A stretch of DNA of 64,000 bases, taken from NCBI GenBank assembly GCA_016706865.1, contig JADJIS010000003.1:1302001-1366000 (forward strand), read 5' to 3'. This DNA is from Bacteroidota bacterium. GTDB taxonomy: Bacteria > Bacteroidota > Bacteroidia > Chitinophagales > BACL12. The notes under the pieces are model-generated. The model was not told the DNA's origin. It saw nothing but the letters and a program-made list of their open reading frames with translations, and made no database searches. Within the stretch, counting starts at the first letter, position 1; each line of letters starts with the position of its first letter. Position numbers and translations under genes: made by a program. Positions 28,092-36,790 of the stretch are shown here, one piece after another.

Positions 28092-30245
28092 TTAGTTTAT
28101 ACTTATTAGCTGTTCCATACCTGATTCTTCTGAAATTACACGAATTAAATATATTCCACCTGGAAGTCCGGGAATTGATATATTTTCATTTATTCCATTT
28201 TCCGAGTTTAACACCTTTGAATAAATTACTTGTCCAAGTGAATTTAGTATTTCTATATTCCCTTTTCCTGTGATATCGGATATAACTGTAAAGTTTCCGT
28301 TGTTTGGATTTGGGAAGATTTGCAAATTCCTTGTGTCCAATAATCTTTCACCTTCTTTACAAGGAACGCTAACCGCAATTACATTCGAATTTTTAAAACA
28401 TCCCGTTGCAGTTTTGGTTACTCTGCATTTATAATTTCCTGCAATTGTTGCGGTGTAATTTATGGATGTTGCACCTGCTAAAAGTGAGGCTCCTTTATAC
28501 CATTGGTAACTTAATCCGCCACCGGCATTTGCTGTTAAAATAACTGAACCACCTGCGCAGAAAGTTGTTGCGCCGCCTGCGGTAATTGATGCGGGTGGGT
28601 TTTTGATAACGTTTACGGCTATAGCAGATGATAATTCTGTATCACAAGTGCTGGTTGTCTGACAAGTATAAGTTCCTTTTGTAGTTGCTAAATAAGTTGC
28701 AGATGTTGCACCGGGAATATTGGAACCGTTTCTTTTCCATTGTAAAGAAGTTCCTGTGTGCACGGCAGTTAATAAAACATTTCCTCCCTGACAAAATGTT
28801 GTTGCACCACCTGCAGAAATAGAAATGGTTTCAGTAATTCCTTCATCAATAATTGCATTACAATTATCATCTATTCCATTACAAATTTCTGTGAACGGAA
28901 CACAACCTGTGCCTTCCAATTTCATCACCCAATAATCTGCATCACCAATATTTGCTTCTGATTTTTCTCCTGTGGCACCGCTGTAGGAATATCCTCCAAC
29001 AATATATCCGCCATCAGCTGTAGTATTAATTGCATTTGCATAATCTCCACCAGAACCACCTAATACAGTTTGCCATGTAATAGATCCTCCTGCTGTTAAT
29101 TTCAATATCCAATAATCCCATGAACCTGTATTTGCTTCTGTTTTATCACCACTAATTGCACTTTGCGAATATCCTGCTACGATATATCCATTATCGGAAG
29201 TTTGCACAACAGGATTTACAAAAACATAATCCTGACCGGAACCACCGATGGAATTTTGCCATGAAATATTTCCCAATGCATCTAATTTAATTAACCAAAA
29301 ATCATATAATCCATTTGATGCTTCCGTTTTATTTCCGGAGATGCCACCATCTGCCATACCTACTAAAATAGAACCGCCATCAGCAGTTGGAATTGCTGAA
29401 TATAAATATTCGGATGACGCACCACCAAATGTTTTATCCCATTCGTAAACTCCGGAAGAATTTATTTTCACAACCCAATAATCTACAAATCCAAAATTGG
29501 CTTGTGTTTTATCTCCGCTAATTCCGCTGGTTGAAGTGCCTCCGATAATATATCCACCATCAGTTGTTTCGTAAGCAGAATATGCGATATCGAACATAAC
29601 TCCTCCAAGATCATTTTGCCATACAATATTTCCAGCTGCATCCAATTTAATTATCCAGAAATCGGTATTTCCTACTTTATTATCTGTTTTATCTCCCCCT
29701 AAACCTGTGTCGGAAGAACCTGCAAGAATATATCCGCCGTCGGATGTTGGTTGTGCATTATATAATTGGTCGTTTCCAACTCCGCCATAGGCATTATCCC
29801 ATGCAACAGAACCATCGCTATTTAATTTTACCACCCAATAATCGTATCCACCCATATTACTTTCCGACTTGTCTCCTACCCCACCGCCACTAAGCGATTG
29901 TCCTCCTAAAATATAACCACCATCCGGAGTTTCTTCTACGGAATAAAATCTGTCGAAATTTCCACCACCAACTGTATTTTCCCATTCAATATTTCCGGCA
30001 GCATTTAATTTAACGATCCAATAATCGTCACCGCCAATATTATTTTCCGATTTATCTCCACCTATATTACTATCGGAATATCCTCCCATAATATAACCGC
30101 CATCAGAAGTTTGATCAATACTATTTAAAAAATCGTAACCTGTACCTCCGATGGTATTTTGCCATTCAATTGCCGGCGCTTGCGTTGAGGAGGAAAAAGG
30201 AATAAGGAGAAAGGAGATAACTGCAAAAATGAAATATTTATTCAT
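28092..30245 (-). CDS. Secreted T9SS protein with one seven-bladed IGG propeller and two Ig-like domains
   Basis: 717 aa. Signal peptide about 1-22 (ending FSSSTQ), then APAIEWQNTIGG. Seven regular blades (about 26-447), CNGIDDNCNAIIDEG, Ig1 with the CDTELSS variant and Ig2 with SYQWYKGASLLAGA, then a sorting domain (about 640-717) lacking any palindromic insert (ITGKGNIEILNSLGQVIYS). The terminal residues are QLISIN, unlike the KLIIE ending of most members. The sequence coding for the signal peptide is a purine/pyrimidine-biased CTCCTTTCTCCTT run. Confidence 0.9.
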   Translation of the reverse strand: MNKYFIFAVISFLLIPFSSSTQAPAIEWQNTIGGTGYDFLNSIDQTSDGGYIMGGYSDSNIGGDKSENNIGGDDYWIVKLNAAGNIEWENTVGGGNFDRFYSVEETPDGGYILGGQSLSGGGVGDKSESNMGGYDYWVVKLNSDGSVAWDNAYGGVGNDQLYNAQPTSDGGYILAGSSDTGLGGDKTDNKVGNTDFWIIKLDAAGNIVWQNDLGGVMFDIAYSAYETTDGGYIIGGTSTSGISGDKTQANFGFVDYWVVKINSSGVYEWDKTFGGASSEYLYSAIPTADGGSILVGMADGGISGNKTEASNGLYDFWLIKLDALGNISWQNSIGGSGQDYVFVNPVVQTSDNGYIVAGYSQSAISGDKTEANTGSWDYWILKLTAGGSITWQTVLGGSGGDYANAINTTADGGYIVGGYSYSGATGEKSEANIGDADYWVMKLEGTGCVPFTEICNGIDDNCNAIIDEGITETISISAGGATTFCQGGNVLLTAVHTGTSLQWKRNGSNIPGATSATYLATTKGTYTCQTTSTCDTELSSAIAVNVIKNPPASITAGGATTFCAGGSVILTANAGGGLSYQWYKGASLLAGATSINYTATIAGNYKCRVTKTATGCFKNSNVIAVSVPCKEGERLLDTRNLQIFPNPNNGNFTVISDITGKGNIEILNSLGQVIYSKVLNSENGINENISIPGLPGGIYLIRVISEESGMEQLISIN

Positions 30246-30308
30246 AAATTAGATATAATAATTTAAATTAATTAAAAGTAGGTTCAAAAAAAAATAGAAA
30301 AATATTAA

Positions 30309-31274
30309 TTACATTTTCACCATTCTAAAAGCTTCAGGTTGTTTACCATCTAATGTAATTAATACAGTATAAATGCCAATGGTTAAATCATCCACCGGAA
30401 TTTGCCATTGGGTAGATGTGGAGGAGATCTGCTCCGATTTAATAACTTGTCCCAGTTCATTAAATATCTGATAACTTCCATTTGTATAAAAATTCTCGAA
30501 AGTTATATTGAGTATATTATCAACAGGATTATTATAAATGATATTTTCTGTAATGGGTTCGTCGTGAATTCCGGAATATACTTCTAATGAATGGAGATAA
30601 ATTGCATTATCTCCAACCCAGAAACCATCACCATCAATATATTGCATAAGGATAGCTCCGTTATCAGAACTATACCATAAAAATAATTTTATGTCGATGA
30701 TGCCACCTTCCGTAAAATGAACACGAACCATGAGTGCATCATTAGTTGTCATGTCGGGTAAAATAAGAGTGCCGTAACCCAAACATTCGAGATTATAATC
30801 TCCTCCTCCAAAACCGGATTCCGTATTATCCCAGGTATCGATATTTGTTACTCCAAGCTCAAAAGGAAATATATATTCTTCCTGGGTATCCGTGAATGTA
30901 TTTACAGTGCCTGATAAATAAGAACCGACCCTTTCCATTTTTTCTGTGGTGAGATTAAAATAGCGGTATGCATTTGCTCCGGGATAAATTTCATAGTATC
31001 CATAATTGGACTCCGGAAAATCATCTCCATGTGCGGTTTCTGCCGGATCTACGATCTCAATGGTTGCTCCCTCATCAAATATGGGTTCAAAATCAGAAAA
31101 ATCCCAAGTTACATCAGCACCTTGAATTGTGGTGTCTATTACCTCTAAATTATCAGGGTAATAAAACTCCATGAAGGAGCCGAAGGGAAGCATTTCATCA
31201 CTTGTGAGGGATGGTTGAGCATAAATGCTGCCTGCAGCAAGGATGCTTAGAGTAATAGGTAGTAGTTTTTTCAT
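30309..31274 (-). CDS. T9SS cargo protein of another, unrecognised family
   Basis: 321 aa from the ATG at 31274; an upstream in-frame ATG at 31301 would put nine residues before a good signal peptide (MKKLLPITLSILAAGSIYAQ), so it was rejected. The body (about 22-240) has no IGG repeats. It resembles short secreted Bacteroidota proteins described only by their sorting domain: PSLTSDEMLPFGS at the start, many aromatic residues and an acidic middle (ADVTWDFSDF). The C-terminal 80 residues are a T9SS type A domain (NNPVDNILNITF, YQIFNELGQVIKSE, IGIYTVLI) ending MVKM. It lies 63 bp upstream of the propeller gene at 28092 and in the same direction. Function unknown. Confidence 0.8.
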   Translation of the reverse strand: MKKLLPITLSILAAGSIYAQPSLTSDEMLPFGSFMEFYYPDNLEVIDTTIQGADVTWDFSDFEPIFDEGATIEIVDPAETAHGDDFPESNYGYYEIYPGANAYRYFNLTTEKMERVGSYLSGTVNTFTDTQEEYIFPFELGVTNIDTWDNTESGFGGGDYNLECLGYGTLILPDMTTNDALMVRVHFTEGGIIDIKLFLWYSSDNGAILMQYIDGDGFWVGDNAIYLHSLEVYSGIHDEPITENIIYNNPVDNILNITFENFYTNGSYQIFNELGQVIKSEQISSTSTQWQIPVDDLTIGIYTVLITLDGKQPEAFRMVKM

Positions 31275-31631
31275 GTGAAATTTTAAATAAAAATAATACA
31301 TTTTTAAGTTCTTGTGGAAATAAGCTGGAGCTTATCCAGTTTTTTTAGTAAATATCCATTCATAGAAGTGTAAACGAGGTTAAAATCCTTTTAAAAAAAA
31401 TTTAAAGCAAACCTGCAAGTGAGGGGTATAAAATTCCACAGAATTGTAGAAAATGTTACTTGAAAACTTGGGGTTGATATAATTTCTTTTATTATTTCAA
31501 AAATTATTTTAGTCAGAAAGCCTTAATAATCAGGCAAATATGTTTTAAATATTACGAAATGAAAGGAAGGGCAAATTTATTGCTCTATTGTCTTTAATTA
31601 TCAAATAATTATTCATCAAAATATAAAATTT
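31275..31631. other. AT-rich divergent intergenic region, no clear feature
   Basis: It lies between the minus-strand start at 31274 and the plus-strand start at 31632, so both promoters must be here. A small GCCT/AGGC hairpin occurs near 31525. I saw no convincing TAnnTTTG element or operator. Confidence 0.4.
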
Positions 31632-31985
31632 ATGAAAAAGGTATTGTTTACAATGCTGATCGCGATCACAGTGAGTGCGTTTGGCCAGACATCCAGTTTT
31701 GGTGGAGAAGTTGCCGGATATTATAGTTCGGGGGATTTTAAGAATTCAAAATCGGATGTTTCTATTACAATAATTGGAACGGTTATGTTAAAGGGTGATA
31801 TCTGGGTTATCCATGGATCAACCGGAGCGAATGGGGAAGTTCAGGATTATTACCCGGGAAATTTAACCCGAGCTTTTAAGAAAGATGGATTGAGAGTTAG
31901 TGTAAATGCAACTTTAGATCCGATTCCCGAAGGTGTTAGATTAGCGGGGACTCCAATTACGATCGTAACTATAGAAAAACTTTAA
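31632..31985 (+). CDS. Small secreted beta-rich protein of unknown function
   Basis: 117 aa. Signal peptide about 1-19 (MKKVLFTMLIAITVSAFGQ). The mature part has alternating hydrophobic strands: VSITIIGTVMLKGDIWVI, then YYPGNLTRAFKKDGLRVSV and GVRLAGTPITIVTIEKL. The pattern G-x-V, Y-P-x-N-L-x-x-x-F-K-K-D-G-L-x-V and G-T-P-I-x-I occurs in short secreted Bacteroidota proteins with an OB-like or small beta-sandwich look, which I recall only as uncharacterised. There is no T9SS domain and no lipobox, so it is probably periplasmic. A strong terminator follows. It stands alone between two minus-strand blocks of the array. Confidence 0.75.
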   Translation: MKKVLFTMLIAITVSAFGQTSSFGGEVAGYYSSGDFKNSKSDVSITIIGTVMLKGDIWVIHGSTGANGEVQDYYPGNLTRAFKKDGLRVSVNATLDPIPEGVRLAGTPITIVTIEKL

Positions 31986-32022
31986 TAAATTGATTTAAAA
32001 ATAAATAACGTGATACACCACG

Positions 32023-32059
32023 ACCTGGCAGAACTTAACGGTGATGCCAGGTTTTTTTT
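32023..32059 (+). terminator. Intrinsic terminator after the small secreted protein gene
   Basis: ACCTGGCA (32023-32030) pairs with TGCCAGGT (32045-32052) across 14 bases and is followed by a run of eight T residues. It begins 38 bp after the stop at 31985. Confidence 0.85.
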
Positions 32060-32142
32060 GAACCCATCTTGCCACGAAGACACTAAGGCACAAAGGTTTC
32101 ACGAAGTTTATATTGTGTTAGGGTTATATTTCTGAAAAAAAA

Positions 32143-34605
32143 TTATTCGATAATTAATTTATTATTGAGAATAGAGTGTTGATTTTTTAAATTAACAAAG
32201 TAAACACCGGGTGATGGGTTTTGGAGTTGGATGGTTTCGTTTATTGTTCCGGAGGATGTGTTAATTTTTTTGAAATAAATTAATTGACCGAGGTTGTTGT
32301 ATATTTCTATGGTTGGTAACTCGGGAGACGCAAAATATTGCGTCTTTACATTCGCAGTTATTGTAAATGTTCCATCATTTGGATTTGGATAAATTGAGAT
32401 ATTGAACTTATTTGTTTGATCTATAATAGCTGTAATACCTTCATCAATTAATTTATCGCAGTCATCATCAATTCCATTTAATATTTCTGTTGCTCCGGGA
32501 TATATATCAGGATTCGTGTCATCGCAATCTGTGCTGTCGGATAAGTATCCCGTGATACTCAACAAACAGGTGATGGTATCAATTAAATAATTACCGAAAT
32601 TGTCGCCATCAGCATCTATGTATAAAGTTTGCATCGGGAGTCCTTCATCAATTTCTGTGTTGCAATTATCGTCGATATTATTACAGATTTCATTTGTAAC
32701 AGGGTTGATCAAAATATTTAAATCATCGCAATCCGTATTATTCGTAACGTATCCATCAGGAATAAAGATGTCGCAGAAATATTCTGAATTTAATTCATCA
32801 CCGAATAGATCACCGTCAATATCTGCATAATATAAAATGGGTTCATGAATGAGATCATTAGTATCATCGCAGTCGGTGCTATCTGTAATATATCCTACAG
32901 GTGGCAAAACATTACATATCGAAATCATTTCATCCGCATTACCGAAACCGTCTTCGTCAATATCTGCAAAATAATTGTAGAGCGTAAGGCCTTCATCAAT
33001 AAGGATATTGCAGTTTTCGTCAAATCCATTGCATACTTCAGTTGCTGAAGGGTAAATCAAATCGTTATTATCATCACAGTCGCTGCTGTCTGCTACAAAT
33101 CCGGGCGGTGGTAATCCTATGCAGGTTGTTGTGGTGATAGAAATATTCCCAAATCCGTCGTCATCTGCATCTTCATAATATGTGAGGTAAATAAAGCCGT
33201 CGTCGATGATGCCATTGCAGTCGTCGTCGAGACCATTGCAAATTTCTGTGATGACGAAACAAGAATCGGGAAATAATTTTACGACCCAATAATCATCCTC
33301 GCCAATATCTTCGATCTTATCTCCCGAAACCGGCGATTCTGAATAACCCGCCAACACAAAACCACCATCAGAAGTACTTTTTACTGATGTGCAATCATCT
33401 GAATCATTGCCGCCAATGGTATTATCCCATTCCACTATCCCTTCATTATTTAATTTTACTACCCAATAATCGTATCCCGTATACCATGGTGCGCCTACCA
33501 TATTTTCGGTTTTATCGTCAGATATATTTGATAATGATTTGCCGCCCAGCAAATATCCATCACCGGGAATTTGATCAAGAGTATATAGGTAATCGTCATC
33601 GTCGCCCCCAATTGTATTTTCCCATTCAATAGTTCCGTTTTCATAAAGTTTAATTACCCAATAGTCGGTCTCTCCAAGCCTGTGTTCAGATTTGTCTGCC
33701 GATTCGTTTGAGTAAGACCCTCCACCCACAATATATCCTCCGTCCGGAGTTTGCTGAATGGCATACAGCGCATCGTCTTTAGTTCCACCAATAGTATTTT
33801 CCCATTCAATATTTCCTGTGTTGTCAATTTTTACAATCCAGTAATCATTCAAATGATCTGGACCTATCGTATTTTCAGATTTATCTCCCGACATATCTGA
33901 ATCTGAATAACCTCCAATTATATAACCCCCATCCATAGTCTGCTGAATAGCGGTCAGATAATCATCCCAGAGACCTCCAATAGTCTCGTCCCATTCAACG
34001 TTCCCCTCACCATCCAGTTTTACTATCCAATAGTCATGATCGCCGATCAGGTCTTCCGTTTTATCACCATTGGCATTGGAATGAGAATATCCGCCAATAA
34101 TATATCCGCCATCAGCAGTTTGATCCAATGCCGTGAAATATTCCTCTCCTGCAGCACCGATGGTATTTTCCCATTCAATATTTCCTTCTCCATCAATTTT
34201 TACGATCCAGTAATCAGCTCCTCCGATCCTGTTCTCCGACTTGTCAGCAGAAATATTTGATACAGATTCTCCACCCACAATATAACCCCCATCAGGCGTT
34301 TGCTGAATGGCATATACATTATCTCTTCCAGTGCCTCCAATTGTTTCATCCCACTCAACAATTCCCAGGTGATTGATTTTAACTACCCAGTAATCGTCAT
34401 CACCAATGCGCTCTTCTGTTTTATCAAAACCGTCCTGAGAGTACGACGAGCCGCCTAAAATATATCCCCCATCAAAAGTGGGAACAACAGATTGCAGATC
34501 ATCATCAGATGTACCTCCAATAGTATTCTGCCATTCAATTTCCGGAGCCTGAGAAAAGGAAATAGGTGGAAGGAAAAAGGAGAATAAAAATATCTTGAAT
34601 TTCAT
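32143..34605 (-). CDS. Secreted T9SS protein with one seven-bladed IGG propeller and a series of MopE-like acidic Cys repeats
   Basis: 820 aa. Signal peptide about 1-18, then APEIEWQNTIGG and seven blades (about 22-447). In place of Ig-like domains there is a chain of MopE-like units (about 450-735): CNGLDDDCNG, CNGFDENCN, CNNIDDNCN and NGIDDDCDK, separated by D-x-D-x-D-x-F/G-G-x-x and D-C-D-D-x-N motifs. This is the pattern of the Cu-binding MopE / thrombospondin-like metal-binding repeat, so calcium or copper binding is likely from family knowledge. The sorting domain (about 738-820) carries an in-frame AGACGCAA hairpin (32326-32345). Last gene of the six-gene operon. Confidence 0.9.
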   Translation of the reverse strand: MKFKIFLFSFFLPPISFSQAPEIEWQNTIGGTSDDDLQSVVPTFDGGYILGGSSYSQDGFDKTEERIGDDDYWVVKINHLGIVEWDETIGGTGRDNVYAIQQTPDGGYIVGGESVSNISADKSENRIGGADYWIVKIDGEGNIEWENTIGAAGEEYFTALDQTADGGYIIGGYSHSNANGDKTEDLIGDHDYWIVKLDGEGNVEWDETIGGLWDDYLTAIQQTMDGGYIIGGYSDSDMSGDKSENTIGPDHLNDYWIVKIDNTGNIEWENTIGGTKDDALYAIQQTPDGGYIVGGGSYSNESADKSEHRLGETDYWVIKLYENGTIEWENTIGGDDDDYLYTLDQIPGDGYLLGGKSLSNISDDKTENMVGAPWYTGYDYWVVKLNNEGIVEWDNTIGGNDSDDCTSVKSTSDGGFVLAGYSESPVSGDKIEDIGEDDYWVVKLFPDSCFVITEICNGLDDDCNGIIDDGFIYLTYYEDADDDGFGNISITTTTCIGLPPPGFVADSSDCDDNNDLIYPSATEVCNGFDENCNILIDEGLTLYNYFADIDEDGFGNADEMISICNVLPPVGYITDSTDCDDTNDLIHEPILYYADIDGDLFGDELNSEYFCDIFIPDGYVTNNTDCDDLNILINPVTNEICNNIDDNCNTEIDEGLPMQTLYIDADGDNFGNYLIDTITCLLSITGYLSDSTDCDDTNPDIYPGATEILNGIDDDCDKLIDEGITAIIDQTNKFNISIYPNPNDGTFTITANVKTQYFASPELPTIEIYNNLGQLIYFKKINTSSGTINETIQLQNPSPGVYFVNLKNQHSILNNKLIIE

Positions 34606-34620
34606 CCTGGAGTTAATTTA

Positions 34621-36780
34621 TTATTTGATGAATTTTTCTGTGAAGAAATTATCACTTGAAATTATATTGATGAAATAAATGCCGGTGGGATAATTTGAAA
34701 TATCGATTTCTGTTTCGGATGATGATATATTTAATTGAGCGATTATTTTTCCTGAGAGATCCGTGATGGTGAGTGGTGAATGGGGAGTGGTGAGTATGCT
34801 ACTGCTAAGGCTGATAGTAATTTTTTCTGTTGAGGGATTTGGGTAAATAATAAAATGATTATCCGGAAATAATTCTTCGCCTTCTTTACACGTAACTGCG
34901 ACAGCAATTGCATTGGATTGTTTAGAACAACCGGAAACTATTTTTGTAACAAGACATTTATAATTTCCCGTTGTTGTTGCAATATAATTAATATTTGTAG
35001 CTCCTGCAATCGGCAACGCACCTTTATACCATTGATAACCTAATCCACCGCCTGTATTGGCAGATAATGTTACACTACCTCCGGTACAAAATGTTGTAGG
35101 GCCTCCGGCGGAAATAAATGCATTGGGTTTTTTATTTACTTGTATGAAAATTTCATTTGAAATTTCTGTATCGCAATCGCTGGAGGTTTGTGCGGAATAT
35201 GTTCCAGTTGTTGTTGCAGAATAAGTTGATGATGTTGCTCCAAGAATATTGGCGCCGTTCTTTTTCCATTGGATTGAAGTCCCTGAATAAGTTGCATTTA
35301 ATATTACTGAACCTCCTTGACAAAATACGGTTGGACCAGCAGGTGTAATAGTAATTGATTCTATAACACCATCATCAATAATTCCATTGCAGTCATCATC
35401 GAGAACATTACATATTTCTACCAATGGAACACATTCATCAGCAAATAATTTTACGATCCAATAATTGAAAGAGCTGCCTATACGATTTTCAGTTTTATCA
35501 CCTGAAATTGAGGAGTATGATGTTCCTCCAAGTGTGTAACCACCTTCTTGTGTTAAGGCAATATCATATAAATAATCATCATTGGATCCCCCAATTGTAT
35601 TTTGCCATTCGATGTTTCCCAATTCATTTAATGACACTATCCAGTAATCATATCCTCCAATTGGAGTTTCTAATTTATCACCTGTTGCACCTGACCCTGA
35701 ATAACCACCTAAAATATATTCACCATTCGTATTTTGTTGAACACTCAATAAAAAATCATCTTTAAAACCACCTATATCATTTTGCCAAATAATATTTCCC
35801 AAACTGTCAATTTTAATTACCCAGTAGTCGGCATAATTATCCACTCCTCCCCAAACAGTTTCAGATTTATTACCGGAAATTCCGGAATATGAAAATCCGC
35901 CTAAAATATATCCACCATCCAAAGTTTGATTTAGATCCATTAGTTGATCCTGCTTATTGCCTCCATAATTTTTTTGCCATTCTATATTTCCCAAAGCATC
36001 CGTTTTTACTACCCAATAATCTTCATTTCCATAAGTACCTACCGTTTTATCACCAGCCGGTGAAGTGGCCGAAGAACCTCCCAAGATAAATCCACCTTCA
36101 TTTGTTTCACGAACTACCTGCAATATTCCTCCGCCTGTAATAGTGTTTTGCCAGACTATATTACCTGATGCATTTAATTTAAATATCCAATAATTATAAC
36201 CATTGATATTATTTTCTGTTTTATCCCCACTAATTCCTGAAAACGATACGCTTCCTACAATATAACCTCCATCAATAGTATGTTCCAAACAATCAGTATA
36301 AATAAAATCATAATTTTCTCCTCCAATTGTATTTTCCCATTCTATATTTCCCGTTGCATCAACCTTTACGATCCATAAATCGTAATCCCCGGTACAATCG
36401 CAAATTGTATTTTCAGATTTATCTCCACCGGAACCTGATTGAGTATGACCACCTAATATATAACCCCCATCATCTGTTTGTCGTGCATTTGTTAAATAGT
36501 CGCCATCTTCACCATGGAGGGTATTTTCCCAAATGATATTTCCAGCGGCATCAATTTTAATGATCCAGTAATCCTGCGCAAAAGAACCCTCAGTTTTATC
36601 TCCACCTATTGGTGACGATGAATAACCACCTAAAATGTAACCTCCATCCTGCGTTTGTTCAATGGCACGAAATTCATCGTAAGAAGCGCCAATTGTGTTT
36701 TGCCATTCAATTTCCGGCGCCTGTGAAAATGAGTAGGGAATTAAGAAAGAGGAGAATAAAAATATGTAGAAAATTTTCAT
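34621..36780 (-). CDS. Secreted T9SS protein with one seven-bladed IGG propeller and two Ig-like domains
   Basis: 719 aa. Signal peptide about 1-19 (ending PYSFS), then QAPEIEWQNTIGA. Seven blades (about 22-450), CNVLDDDCNG, Ig1 and Ig2 (about 470-640, the second with YQWYKGALPIAGA), and a sorting domain of the ITDLSGKIIAQL subtype that ends FTEKFIK. The loop between its second and third strands encodes ILTTPHSP from a low-complexity run whose 15-bp word ATGGTGAGTGGTGAA is also found downstream of the gene at 21378. It is 15 bp upstream of the next gene in the operon. Confidence 0.9.
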   Translation of the reverse strand: MKIFYIFLFSSFLIPYSFSQAPEIEWQNTIGASYDEFRAIEQTQDGGYILGGYSSSPIGGDKTEGSFAQDYWIIKIDAAGNIIWENTLHGEDGDYLTNARQTDDGGYILGGHTQSGSGGDKSENTICDCTGDYDLWIVKVDATGNIEWENTIGGENYDFIYTDCLEHTIDGGYIVGSVSFSGISGDKTENNINGYNYWIFKLNASGNIVWQNTITGGGILQVVRETNEGGFILGGSSATSPAGDKTVGTYGNEDYWVVKTDALGNIEWQKNYGGNKQDQLMDLNQTLDGGYILGGFSYSGISGNKSETVWGGVDNYADYWVIKIDSLGNIIWQNDIGGFKDDFLLSVQQNTNGEYILGGYSGSGATGDKLETPIGGYDYWIVSLNELGNIEWQNTIGGSNDDYLYDIALTQEGGYTLGGTSYSSISGDKTENRIGSSFNYWIVKLFADECVPLVEICNVLDDDCNGIIDDGVIESITITPAGPTVFCQGGSVILNATYSGTSIQWKKNGANILGATSSTYSATTTGTYSAQTSSDCDTEISNEIFIQVNKKPNAFISAGGPTTFCTGGSVTLSANTGGGLGYQWYKGALPIAGATNINYIATTTGNYKCLVTKIVSGCSKQSNAIAVAVTCKEGEELFPDNHFIIYPNPSTEKITISLSSSILTTPHSPLTITDLSGKIIAQLNISSSETEIDISNYPTGIYFINIISSDNFFTEKFIK

Positions 36781-36790
36781 ACCACTTGTT

